Source: Cellvibrionales bacterium (GTDB taxonomy: Bacteria > Pseudomonadota > Gammaproteobacteria > Pseudomonadales > UBA7239). From it: DNA of 64,000 nucleotides. The notes beneath the pieces were generated by a model. That model ran no database searches and was not told the DNA's origin. It saw only the letters and a program-made list of their open reading frames with translations. Shown one piece after another: positions 25,671 to 33,761 of this stretch (within the stretch, counting starts at the first letter, position 1; the number at the start of each line of letters is the position of its first letter). The stretch is from contig JADJPU010000001.1 of assembly GCA_016713115.1 (NCBI GenBank), positions 1,860,001 to 1,924,000 of the forward strand, read 5' to 3'. The position numbers were made by a program, and so were the translations under genes.

Positions 25671-26645
25671 CTATACACGGTTTGATTGTGATGTGGCCAC
25701 ATCGTAGCCGTATTGGCTTAGCTGCAGCCCCGTTAAGTGTTCTAGATGTAGGTTGCTTGCAGAAAATTGTCCAGCAAAGGCATGGGAGACAGTTTGATTG
25801 AAGTCATCTTCAAACCAGTTATGTGTAAAGGCAGGGAGCTTACTAGACTTACTGTTTTTAATGTTAGCGGCTATACGAGCTTCGGTGAGTTCTAGCGGAG
25901 CCGCGTAATTAAAAGGCGTTTTTAGGAAGAGGTTTTTGAGTCGTTGGATATAGATATTCAGTAGTGGCTGATTTTTGTTGAGCTTTCTTTTCCACGGAAG
26001 TTTCTCGAAAGCTGTGGTTGCCATGCATTGGGTGTGTGAGAGTATTTTTGTTACGAAGTTTTTCGGGTCTCTGATAAAGAATTCGTAGGGCAGCACCAAC
26101 ACATTGTCTCGCCCAAATAATTCTTGATAATACGCGGTAGTTAAATCGAAACGCAGTAGATCCAAGTTGAACTGTGGTACCAGTGAGGTGTGTTTGGGGT
26201 TGAGTAGGCGCTTAATGCTGTGAGGCATCCCCCAGACCACCATAGTTTTGTACAGTGAGCGCATTAGGCTGCGCTGTTCTCTAACAATAAAAAGTATTTT
26301 TGCATCGGGAAATAAAATTTTCAGACGGTCAGCATTCTGTTTGGCGTTGAAGCCGCCGCAGTAATAATTGCCGGCAAGAGCCTCTGCGCTACAAACAGGA
26401 ACCAGTCGTTGGTAGTTCGGAGTTTTGCTCAGTGTTTCCTCAATAAAAGCCATGCACTTTGATTCGTCAAAAGTGAAAGGGCTTGGGTCAATAACGCTAA
26501 TAGTTGTTCGTAGCGAATCTAGAATATTGATGTAACCTTGTTCCGGCTGGAAGAGAAATTTTTGCAGCCAAGATGACATGGCTTTGGGAAAGCCGATATG
26601 GATTAGCGGTGGCTGCATGCCGTGGGCACAATGATCAAAAGCCAT
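25671..26645 (-). CDS. Sulfotransferase-like protein
   Basis: 324 residues. The N-terminal IHIGFPKAMSSWLQKFLF is a variant of the PAPS-binding loop (usual form GxxKxGTTxLQ; here the Gly-Thr-Thr is Met-Ser-Ser). The 3'-phosphate region ILFIVREQRSLMRSLYK is well kept. I chose ATG 26645 because AAGGAA lies just upstream and the family starts here; the longer frame overlaps the methyltransferase gene by 140 bases. The altered loop leaves real sulfotransferase activity uncertain. Confidence 0.75.
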   Translation of the reverse strand: MAFDHCAHGMQPPLIHIGFPKAMSSWLQKFLFQPEQGYINILDSLRTTISVIDPSPFTFDESKCMAFIEETLSKTPNYQRLVPVCSAEALAGNYYCGGFNAKQNADRLKILFPDAKILFIVREQRSLMRSLYKTMVVWGMPHSIKRLLNPKHTSLVPQFNLDLLRFDLTTAYYQELFGRDNVLVLPYEFFIRDPKNFVTKILSHTQCMATTAFEKLPWKRKLNKNQPLLNIYIQRLKNLFLKTPFNYAAPLELTEARIAANIKNSKSSKLPAFTHNWFEDDFNQTVSHAFAGQFSASNLHLEHLTGLQLSQYGYDVATSQSNRV

Positions 26646-26655
26646 GCCGGGTTCC

Positions 26656-27453
26656 TTATGGCTCGTTGTGGTTACTGATTTGCGCTTTTTGAGCCGATTC
26701 AGCTTGCTGCTGTTTGCGCTGTTGTTGTAGACGCTCCTGTCGAATAACTTTGCGTTTGTATTCATGGAAGCGTGCGGCGTGTGCATAAAAAGCACGCAAA
26801 TCTTCCTGCGTTTTTGTGTCTGTGCTAAATAACATCTTTAGCAAGTCATGGTTGAGTTCCTCGCCGCCTGCTTTGCGTAGCACGCCGAGCCCAAATCCCT
26901 GCTTAAAGGTAAATGTATTGTATTGATTGGAAATCTCTTCCCAAAATTTCCACGCGCCGAAATCCATCATGCGCGCCTGAATGTCATGAAAAAGAATGAT
27001 GCCACCTGGCTTTACTTTGGGATGCCAGTTGCGGAAGTCTTCGGAGACAGCCTCATAAGTATGCAAGCCATCGATGTGGAGCAAATCAATTGATTCTTCG
27101 CTGAAGTGTGCCAGTGCATCGTTGAATAGCATGCGCATTAAATATGAAATGCTGGCGTAGTTGCTGCGCGCGTGTTTTTGTACGGCTTCATAAGTTTCAT
27201 TATTGTATGCGCCAGTGTGTTCGTCGCCGGCCCAAGTATCAACGGCGTAACACAGTCCATCAATATTGTTTTCTGCCATAGCCTGACAAAAACAAAAAAA
27301 TGAGGTGCCATTTTGTGTGCCGAGTTCTACCACGAGTTTAGGTCTGGTAGCGGCGACAATGTCGTAGCCAAATGGGAGATGATCAACCCATGTGCTGAAT
27401 GCCATGTAGTCGATGGAAAAATTTCGAAGCGATGGCGGTAGAAAAGGCGACAT
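26656..27453 (-). CDS. Class I SAM-dependent methyltransferase
   Basis: 265 residues. The SAM-binding motif I is LVVELGTQNGTSFFCF, and the acidic post-motif LLHIDGLHTYEAVSEDF and KPGGIILFHDI are typical of the Methyltransf_24 type found in glycan and polysaccharide clusters. The last 25 residues are a Gln/Arg-rich tail. It lies 10 bases upstream of the sulfotransferase-like gene, in the same operon. A sugar hydroxyl or a phosphate-linked acceptor is a reasonable substrate guess. Confidence 0.85.
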   Translation of the reverse strand: MSPFLPPSLRNFSIDYMAFSTWVDHLPFGYDIVAATRPKLVVELGTQNGTSFFCFCQAMAENNIDGLCYAVDTWAGDEHTGAYNNETYEAVQKHARSNYASISYLMRMLFNDALAHFSEESIDLLHIDGLHTYEAVSEDFRNWHPKVKPGGIILFHDIQARMMDFGAWKFWEEISNQYNTFTFKQGFGLGVLRKAGGEELNHDLLKMLFSTDTKTQEDLRAFYAHAARFHEYKRKVIRQERLQQQRKQQQAESAQKAQISNHNEP

Positions 27454-27481
27454 TATTTTTCTCTGTTTGAATTTTTTATAT

Positions 27482-28480
27482 TTAATAATCTAGTGAATGT
27501 TTCGGATTATTAGGCGTATCTGGCCATGGCTGTTGCCCGTGGCGTTCTAATCTTCCCAATCGCTTTTTGCATTTTTGACTCGAAAACTTCAAAAAGCGTT
27601 GTGCGTGACTGGTTGCAGATCCCAGTAATAGGGGTTCGCGTCGCAGTGAGTGGAAATGTCCGCCCCAGTAACTATGCAGTTGTTTACGATGGCTTTCCAG
27701 TACTTCAGCGAGATCGTGCCATTGCGAGGTGGTAATACCGCCGTGGTATTGATGAAAAGAGCCTTCACCCGCCATGAGAAAGTAGGGCGTGCTTTCGGGC
27801 AGCAAGCCGAGTTGGCGAAACATATGGAGATTGATGGAGCCACCGCCCGGCAACTGGAAATCCGAGTTGGCGCCGCCAATAGCAGCAAAGTGGCCTGCAG
27901 AAGCAATAACACAGTTGCACTCCATCAGTGGATTCATAAAGCCGTTAGGATTTGCACCGCTGATGGTGGCGATATCAAACAAGCGATAACCGTTGTGTTG
28001 CCATTGGCAGGCATTTAATAGCGCTGTTTCTTGCGCTTCACTGTATTGCGCGTCGATATGGTGGTGTTGATCTTGCCAACCGAGGCTGTAGCCAGGCACG
28101 GCAATCAGTGCGTTGGCATTGGTGTGAATCGCCATCAGCGCGTATTCCACGACGCGCGGTGTCAGCATGCGAGCGCCGTCTACCATTAAGCAAATGTGGT
28201 CTGCTTTTGCTTGTGCCAAGCCAAAGTTAATGGCGCCCACCGGAGATTGACTGGTTTCTTGGCGCAAAAAATAACGGAAGTTATTTCCGAGTTCGGATAT
28301 TTTTTCTGATGTTAAATTATTGTCTGATTGATTCTCTACAACCAGAATTTCGTAATCTTCTTCGGTGATGTTACGTTGGTATTTTGCAGATAGGCTGAAC
28401 AGCGTGTTCATTGCCTGTCGTGGCATGTTGTAAACCACGACGACAAATGACAGCTTGGGTTTGTGAGGTAGGGTGTTCAT
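27482..28480 (-). CDS. GT2-type glycosyltransferase, second of a tandem pair
   Basis: 332 residues. The N-terminal GT-A fold starts FVVVVYNMPRQAMNTLFSLS, then VENQSD and a metal-site-like LMVDGAR in place of DxD. It is clearly a paralogue of the next upstream gene: the order of motifs and the stretches RQAMNTL.SLSA.YQRN and GNNFRYF are shared. The four-base overlap ATGA with that gene indicates translational coupling. The altered DxD may change metal use; a role in transferring a sugar to the exported glycan is inferred from context. Confidence 0.82.
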   Translation of the reverse strand: MNTLPHKPKLSFVVVVYNMPRQAMNTLFSLSAKYQRNITEEDYEILVVENQSDNNLTSEKISELGNNFRYFLRQETSQSPVGAINFGLAQAKADHICLMVDGARMLTPRVVEYALMAIHTNANALIAVPGYSLGWQDQHHHIDAQYSEAQETALLNACQWQHNGYRLFDIATISGANPNGFMNPLMECNCVIASAGHFAAIGGANSDFQLPGGGSINLHMFRQLGLLPESTPYFLMAGEGSFHQYHGGITTSQWHDLAEVLESHRKQLHSYWGGHFHSLRREPLLLGSATSHAQRFLKFSSQKCKKRLGRLERHGQQPWPDTPNNPKHSLDY

Positions 28481-29493
28481 CGCGGATCAAACTTGGTGAT
28501 ATCTGTGGAGTCGCGCTGGTAGCAGAATGCTGGTCGATGCCAGTCATCTTGACAGAATACGCGGCGCTTTTCGTGTAAGCGGTTGAAGCGAATTTGTCCG
28601 CGTTCAGCGCTGTAATGAAGAAAATTTTGGCAGTGGCTATTGGCTGCGCCAATTAAGAGCGGCTCTCGTTCCAATGCAGGGAAACGCCCTTGCCAAATGG
28701 CTTCTAATTGTTCACGGAATTGTGTCAGTTTTTCTTCTCTGCCGTCTTGTTGAGCAGTGGTCACGCCGTGATGAAATTGATGGAAGGAGCCTTCGTCAAT
28801 CATCATCCAGTAATGTGTACATTGAGTTAGCATGCCAATGGAGCGAAACATGTGCAAATTTAGTGAGCCGCCGCCGGGTAGTTGGAAGTGTTCATCGGCA
28901 TAGCCAATGGTAGAAAAATTACTTTTCGATGTGAAATAACAATTGCTCTCCATAAACGGTTGAAACAATCCGCGCGGATTGGCTTCACCAAGATTGCTGA
29001 TATCGAATAAACGATAGCCGTTTTGTTTCCAGAGGGTTTGTTCGAGTAATTGTTTTTCGGTTTCTTCAGTGTATTCAAAATCGATATTTTTGTAATGCAA
29101 GTAAGGGCCTAAGTTGAATGTCGGTGTAGCGAGCAGCGGGTTTTCAGATGTGCGCGCTACGGCGATGGCGTATTCCACCACGCGTGGTGTGACAATGCGT
29201 GCGCCATCAATAATCAAGCCAATAAAAGACGCTTGGGCTTCGCGAAAGCCTTCGTTAATGGCGTTGACGGGAGATGCTGATGTTTCGTGGCGTGGAAAAT
29301 AGCGAAAGTTATTTCCCAGTGCGGTGATATCGCTTGCATTGAGTGAGTCATCAGACAGATTTTCCATCACCAGCACTTCGTAATCTGCTTCACAAACATT
29401 GCGTTGATAGTGGGCAGACAAGCTGTACAGCGTGTTCATCGCCTGGCGAGACATGCGGTAGACAATAACGATGATGGACAGCTTTGGCTTCAT
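28477..29493 (-). CDS. GT2-type glycosyltransferase, first of a tandem pair
   Basis: 338 residues, same domain plan as the following gene: VIVYRMSRQAMNTLYSLSAHYQRN, VMENLSD, then LIIDGARIVTPRVVEYAI in the position of DxD, and a His-rich middle (DEGSFHQFHHG). It is the first gene of a minus-strand block that continues to 24434, so its promoter should lie in 29494-29582. The pair probably arose by tandem duplication. Confidence 0.82.
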   Translation of the reverse strand: MKPKLSIIVIVYRMSRQAMNTLYSLSAHYQRNVCEADYEVLVMENLSDDSLNASDITALGNNFRYFPRHETSASPVNAINEGFREAQASFIGLIIDGARIVTPRVVEYAIAVARTSENPLLATPTFNLGPYLHYKNIDFEYTEETEKQLLEQTLWKQNGYRLFDISNLGEANPRGLFQPFMESNCYFTSKSNFSTIGYADEHFQLPGGGSLNLHMFRSIGMLTQCTHYWMMIDEGSFHQFHHGVTTAQQDGREEKLTQFREQLEAIWQGRFPALEREPLLIGAANSHCQNFLHYSAERGQIRFNRLHEKRRVFCQDDWHRPAFCYQRDSTDITKFDPR

Positions 29494-29582
29494 GCGTGTT
29501 TGTTGTTGAGTGCTGTGTGAATAGTAGCGAGTGCAGAAGAGTTTTGCGATACTGGCGCAGCTAAAAATAAAGGTGGGTATAG

Positions 29583-30833
29583 GTGCTCAAAAAAATCTGT
29601 AGGCGCTTCGTGAATGGCGCGTTAGGCGTCACGGTGCTGTTGTTTAGCTATGTTGCCGCTGAGTGGGCTTTTCCGCGTGTGTTTACGCAGATATTTCCAA
29701 TGGGTATGGCAACAAAATTTGATGAGTTCGATGGCGTTTGGCCCTTGCTGCAGAGTACCAAGCGCGGTTTTTATCCACAGGATTACATTGCAGTCGCAGG
29801 GGATTCTTATGCCATGGGTATGGGCGATGCGATGTACGAAGGCTGGCCTAATCCGCGTCAGCCGCGCTTTTCCAGCGCGCCGACCCTGCAAGATTTAACG
29901 GGGCGCGATGTCATCACCTTTGGTCAGCCTGGCTCCGGCAGTATTCGCGGTGCGATCAGCAACCCCATTGGCGCTCTGCACTATTTGCGTAAAGTGGTCG
30001 ATAAAGATTTCCCAGCGCCGCGTTGGGTGTTGTTGTATTTCTATGAAGGAAACGATTTAACTGAAAACTGGATGTACTACGAAAAAACATTTCTGCCCGA
30101 TCATTCAGCGGCGGATTACGATAATCCACTGGTTTTTGATCAGTATATTCGTGATGTGGCACTCGGCCGCCAGCATTTGTATCTTGCAGGCGAGGCTGCA
30201 ACTTGGAAACATCACTTGTTTTTGTATCGGTTCGCCTATCGTGTTTTTTCTGAAAATTTCTTGGGGAAAAAGTTCTATAAGAAAAAATATCCCAATGAAT
30301 TCGGGTTGATCTATGTGCCGCAATCGCGCTGGGTGCCGCGCGTTGTGCCGGAGCCGATCAACCACGCCATGATTAAAGGTGAAAACATACCTTTGCCGGA
30401 TAACTTGCAAGGTCCATCGATGGATTTGTCACAGGAGCAACTGCAGCAGGCAGTCGGTACTTTTGATAAAGCCTTGGCGTGGAGTCGAGCCCATTTTCCT
30501 GATGCACAGTACGCCGTGGTTTATATTCCTTCCGTGCTTTCCGTGTATCAAATGGCAGGTGATACTGTCAGCGCGCAGAATTTTTTTAGCGACAGTGAAA
30601 CGCACTTCCGTGTTGCTGCAGTGCAACAGCGCCATGCGTGGATCGTGGAGCAAATTGCACAGGCGAGCCAAAGACAAGGCGTGCCATTCATTGATACAAC
30701 ACTCGATTTGCGCAAGGCCGCGCAAACACAAACTTTACACGGCCCGCGCGATTGGAATCATTTTAGTCGCCGTGGTTATGAATTGTTGGGTGAGTCGGTT
30801 GCGCGACAATTGCCTGCACTGAAAAACAAATAA
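29583..30833 (+). CDS. SGNH/GDSL-type hydrolase-like protein, membrane-anchored
   Basis: 416 residues with an N-terminal hydrophobic segment (about 8-25) that should anchor it or export it. The catalytic Ser block is AVAGDSYAMGMG and the C-terminal D-x-x-H is DWNHFSRRGYELL, both usual for SGNH esterases and O-acetyl transferases such as AlgX-like enzymes. It could add or remove acetyl groups from the surface glycan. I take GTG 29583 as start, with AAAGGTGGG upstream, but another start is possible. Confidence 0.8.
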   Translation: MLKKICRRFVNGALGVTVLLFSYVAAEWAFPRVFTQIFPMGMATKFDEFDGVWPLLQSTKRGFYPQDYIAVAGDSYAMGMGDAMYEGWPNPRQPRFSSAPTLQDLTGRDVITFGQPGSGSIRGAISNPIGALHYLRKVVDKDFPAPRWVLLYFYEGNDLTENWMYYEKTFLPDHSAADYDNPLVFDQYIRDVALGRQHLYLAGEAATWKHHLFLYRFAYRVFSENFLGKKFYKKKYPNEFGLIYVPQSRWVPRVVPEPINHAMIKGENIPLPDNLQGPSMDLSQEQLQQAVGTFDKALAWSRAHFPDAQYAVVYIPSVLSVYQMAGDTVSAQNFFSDSETHFRVAAVQQRHAWIVEQIAQASQRQGVPFIDTTLDLRKAAQTQTLHGPRDWNHFSRRGYELLGESVARQLPALKNK

Positions 30834-30837
30834 TGGT

Positions 30838-30865
30838 TTGACAGCGCTGGGCAATCCGTTAGAAT
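30838..30865 (+). promoter_or_regulatory. Promoter of the tRNA-Val/tRNA-Asp unit
   Basis: Consensus -35 TTGACA (30838-30843), a 16-base spacer and -10 TAGAAT (30860-30865), 15 bases before the tRNA-Val 5' end. The discriminator is GC-rich (GCGCC), as in stringently controlled stable-RNA promoters. Confidence 0.8.
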
Positions 30866-30880
30866 GCGCCCTCCCGAAAC

Positions 30881-30956
30881 GGGTGGTTAGCTCAGCTGGG
30901 AGAGCATCGCCCTTACAAGGCGAGGGTCACAGGTTCGAACCCTGTACCACCCACCA
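30881..30956 (+). tRNA. tRNA-Val (TAC anticodon)
   Basis: 76-base cloverleaf with anticodon TAC in the loop CTTACAA, perfect acceptor stem GGGTGGT/ACCACCC, T loop TTCGAAC and encoded CCA. It is transcribed with the next tRNA from the promoter just upstream. Confidence 0.96.
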
Positions 30957-30992
30957 TTTCCCGTGGTGTTGTCGTTTCGGTGCTTAGAAAAT

Positions 30993-31069
30993 GGCCTGGT
31001 AGTTCAGTCGGTTAGAATGCCGCCCTGTCACGGCGGAGGTCGAGGGTTCAAGTCCCTTCCAGGTCGCCA
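30993..31069 (+). tRNA. tRNA-Asp (GTC anticodon); likely island attachment site
   Basis: 77-base cloverleaf with anticodon GTC in the loop CTGTCAC, acceptor GGCCTGG/CCAGGTC, T loop TTCAAGT and encoded CCA. A tyrosine integrase of the tRNA-targeting type begins about 160 bases downstream, so the 3' half of this tRNA is the likely attB/attL core. I find no second copy of its 3' end inside the window; the other end of the island must lie beyond 64 kb. Confidence 0.95.
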
Positions 31070-31181
31070 TTTTCTAGTTCTTCTCCATCCCTAAGTGTCC
31101 CTAACTCCTTGTAAATACTAGAAATCAGGCGTTTCTCTGTTCGCCTGTGTCCCCTAATTTCCGTTGTAATCCGTGCAAAAT

Positions 31182-31216
31182 CTGGGTAACTTTCTGGGTA
31201 ACTTTTTGTTACCCAG
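31182..31216. repeat. Three copies of CTGGGTAAC before the integrase gene
   Basis: Two direct copies of CTGGGTAAC (31182-31190, 31194-31202) and one inverted copy (GTTACCCAG, 31208-31216). The second and third form a perfect 9-bp hairpin with loop TTTTT. The hairpin ends directly against the AGGGAA ribosome site and the ATG at 31228. It could be an operator, integrase arm-type sites, or a structure that limits translation. Confidence 0.65.
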
Positions 31217-31227
31217 GGAATGTTGCG

Positions 31228-32430
31228 ATGACAGCCCGGAAGCCACTTACACATAGTCGTCAGGCTGAGGTTGCTAAACCTGAGGCGAAACCCTACAAAC
31301 TCAATGCCGGTGATGGTCTTTTTCTGATCGTCATGCCCAATGGCTCAAAGCGTTGGCGGTTACGCTATTTCTACTTGTCCAAAGAGAAAATGCTATCACT
31401 GGGACTGTTTCCCGCTGTTAGTCTTCAGGAGGCTAGGGAAGCGAGGGATATTGCAAGAAAGCAACTGGCACAGGGCGTTGACCCAAGTCGAGATCGTGCA
31501 GATTCAAAAGCTGCAGGTTTAATTTCGCGAGAAAACAACTTCAAAGCTATTGCTGAAGAGTGGTTGGCGCGCCAAACCAATGATGCGGCTAGCACCAGGG
31601 TCAAGGCGCGGTGGTTGCTAGATTTTGCTATTGCTGATTTTGGTAATCGTCCAATTCGAGAAGTGACTCCATCAATGGTTCTCTCCACTTGCCGCAAGTT
31701 TGAAGAGCAGGGGAAGCTGGAGACGGCAAAAAGAATCAAGGTGAAATGCAGTCAAGTCTTTCGTTATGCAGTGGCAACGGAGCGTGCTGATAGCGATCCA
31801 ACTCGTGATCTAGGCGGTGCGCTAAAGCCCGCACAAACAAAACATCGTGCAGCAATTACAGATCCGTTACAGGTTGGCCGACTGCTGAAAGATATTGATC
31901 AGTATTCAGGAACAATGGTGGTTAAGTCTGCGTTGCAGGTGGCTCCGCTGGTTTTTGTCAGACCTGGTGAATTGCGTTCGGCACGCTGGGAAGATATTAA
32001 CTTTGAGACAGCTGAGTGGCGTTATACGCCACCTAAAACGCGTAATCAGACACAAATTGATCTGATTGTTCCTTTGTCTCGACAAGCCATTGTCATTCTC
32101 AAGCAGCTGCATGAGTTAACAGGTAGGCGAGAACATGTTTTTTATAGCTACGGTAAGGAAGGGCATTTATCTGAAAGCGCTGTGTTGGGCGCATTGAGGA
32201 GAATGGGTTACAGCAAAGATGAAATGTCTGGTCATGGATTTCGGGCGATGGCAAAGACGGTATTACTCGAAGTGCTGCGCATGCCAGATCAATATATTGA
32301 ATTGCAACTTGGGCATAAAGTGAGAGATCCCAATGGTGGCGCTTACAACCGCGTTAAATATCTTGAGGACAGGAAGACCATGATGCAGGTATGGGCAGAT
32401 TACTTGGACACAATTAAGTCAGAGGGTTAG
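31228..32430 (+). CDS. P4-type tyrosine recombinase / integrase
   Basis: 400 residues. It begins with a DUF4102-type N-terminal domain (AKPEAKPYKLNAGDGLFLIVMPNGSKRWR). The catalytic domain carries the first Arg in GELRSARWED, the HxxR box SGHGFRAM, the second His in LGHKVRD and the nucleophile Tyr in GAYNRVKYL. I chose ATG 31228 because it has a ribosome site and matches family starts, rather than the longer open frame from 31147. It should insert the island at the adjacent tRNA-Asp. Confidence 0.92.
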   Translation: MTARKPLTHSRQAEVAKPEAKPYKLNAGDGLFLIVMPNGSKRWRLRYFYLSKEKMLSLGLFPAVSLQEAREARDIARKQLAQGVDPSRDRADSKAAGLISRENNFKAIAEEWLARQTNDAASTRVKARWLLDFAIADFGNRPIREVTPSMVLSTCRKFEEQGKLETAKRIKVKCSQVFRYAVATERADSDPTRDLGGALKPAQTKHRAAITDPLQVGRLLKDIDQYSGTMVVKSALQVAPLVFVRPGELRSARWEDINFETAEWRYTPPKTRNQTQIDLIVPLSRQAIVILKQLHELTGRREHVFYSYGKEGHLSESAVLGALRRMGYSKDEMSGHGFRAMAKTVLLEVLRMPDQYIELQLGHKVRDPNGGAYNRVKYLEDRKTMMQVWADYLDTIKSEG

Positions 32431-32448
32431 CCGGCTATTCGGGAGGCA

Positions 32449-32724
32449 GTGTTTGATGCAGCAGAGTCTCTACGCGTCATGGAATTGAAGCAGGAGTTCA
32501 ATACACAAGTAAATGCATCTATCGTGGATCCAAGATTTATTACTAATGTGCGTAAAAAACTTGCATTGGATCAGCGTGAAGCAGCTGAAATTTTTGGTGG
32601 TGGCGTGAATGCATTCTCGCGTTATGAAAACGGTAAGACGCGCCCACCATTGGCGTTGGTCAAGTTACTCAAAGTGCTGGATCGTCATCCTGAACTGTTG
32701 AATGAAATTCGAACGGCTTTGTAG
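32449..32724 (+). CDS. Truncated MqsA-type antitoxin (HTH domain only)
   Basis: 91 residues matching the C-terminal DNA-binding half of MqsA-family antitoxins (FITNVRKKLALDQREAAEIFGGG then NAFSRYENGKTRPPLALVKLL). The N-terminal zinc domain is missing: directly upstream, in the same frame, the sequence reads P-A-I-R-E-A where the family has C-P-x-C-G-E, and a stop then marks the end of the integrase gene. No MqsR toxin is nearby. The GTG start sits only two bases after GGGAGG, so translation is uncertain. It may be a recombination remnant or a stand-alone repressor. Confidence 0.65.
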   Translation: MFDAAESLRVMELKQEFNTQVNASIVDPRFITNVRKKLALDQREAAEIFGGGVNAFSRYENGKTRPPLALVKLLKVLDRHPELLNEIRTAL

Positions 32725-32827
32725 AGGAAGATACGCTGAACAGCGAGAGATATTGTTAAACACTATGAAGTGCATCTACTGGTCAATGTAGATTGAAATA
32801 TTGCTCAGGTATATATAACCACATTGA

Positions 32828-32856
32828 ATAGCAAGCTTCGCGCTTGCTATTTTTTT
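32828..32856 (+). terminator. Rho-independent terminator
   Basis: Perfect 9-bp stem ATAGCAAGC/GCTTGCTAT with loop TTCGC, then a T run. It ends the integrase/antitoxin transcript. The region 32725-32944 is otherwise without a gene. Confidence 0.88.
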
Positions 32857-32944
32857 CAGAATCAGTTTCCTATTTCTCATAGCCAGTGCAACTTGTATTG
32901 CAGCTTTGAGGTGGGTGTTACTGCTTGTTCAATGGAGGTGCATT

Positions 32945-33232
32945 ATGATTTTTAAAACATTAGGAAAGATATTGATGGTTTGGTTTGCCATGATGAGCCT
33001 CTTGGTCATTGCTGCGCTGTGCATTGTGATGTTGGTATTGATTGTCCGGTTTAAGGCGGTCTTTTGCATGGCTTTGCTATTTATTGCATTGGTGTGTTTT
33101 TTCATCCAAAAGACGCAAATTAAAATCATCACCAAAACACCGCGCTACCGCAAAATCATTACCTCTACCGGTGAAGAAGTGTATGTCAGGATGGAGGACG
33201 ACGATCTGCACAATGGATCGGTGTTGTCGTAA
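32945..33232 (+). CDS. Small membrane protein of unknown function
   Basis: 95 residues with two close hydrophobic segments (about 8-30 and 38-55) and a polar C-terminal tail ending in an acidic stretch (RMEDDDLHNG). I start it at ATG 32945 because GGAGGTG lies upstream; an in-frame start at 32906 would add 13 residues. I do not recognise the family. It is the first of several plus-strand genes of the island. Confidence 0.55.
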   Translation: MIFKTLGKILMVWFAMMSLLVIAALCIVMLVLIVRFKAVFCMALLFIALVCFFIQKTQIKIITKTPRYRKIITSTGEEVYVRMEDDDLHNGSVLS

Positions 33233-33319
33233 CAATCTTTGAAACATTTCTCCGGATGCACTCGAAATAATTTCAGGCATATATCACAGCAATGACATTC
33301 ACTCACAGGGAGATTTTTT

Positions 33320-33679
33320 ATGTCATTGCTATGCCCTCAATGCCAATCAGAGCAAATCGTTACCCGCAACTATGCGCGTCGCACGGGTGGCGCTATCGGT
33401 GCGGTGGCGGGTGGATATGGCGGTTATTCAGCAGCACTCAGCGGCGCGCGTCTCGGTAGTGTTGCTGCCAGCATGATCGCAGGGCCGCCAGGCACAGTCA
33501 TCGGTGGTATTGCCGGTGCCATCATCGGTGGTTTTATTGGTGCGTTAGCAGGTGGCTCTGCGGGTATTGCGCTCGGTGAAGCCATCGATAACAACGTGCT
33601 GGATAACTATCAATGCTTGTCGTGTCAGTTTGTTTTTAGCTTGCACGACGATCCACCGTCATTTCCGTTCGAACCCTAA
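33320..33679 (+). CDS. Glycine-zipper protein with split zinc-ribbon
   Basis: 119 residues. Two CxxC pairs lie at the ends (CPQCQ near the N-terminus, CLSCQ near the C-terminus) and could fold into one zinc ribbon. Between them is a long Gly/Ala-rich segment with repeated small-residue spacing (GAIGAVAGGYGG, GGIAGAIIGGFIGALAGG), a glycine-zipper able to enter membranes. The zipper is thus inserted into the ribbon. I do not know its role. A ribosome site precedes the ATG. Confidence 0.7.
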   Translation: MSLLCPQCQSEQIVTRNYARRTGGAIGAVAGGYGGYSAALSGARLGSVAASMIAGPPGTVIGGIAGAIIGGFIGALAGGSAGIALGEAIDNNVLDNYQCLSCQFVFSLHDDPPSFPFEP

Positions 33680-33761
33680 TCAATCTTTTTTACATCAACA
33701 ACACCTTGCTGGAATGGTCTGGTGAGGTTTTTTTGCGTGTTTCATTTTTGGAGAAATTCTT

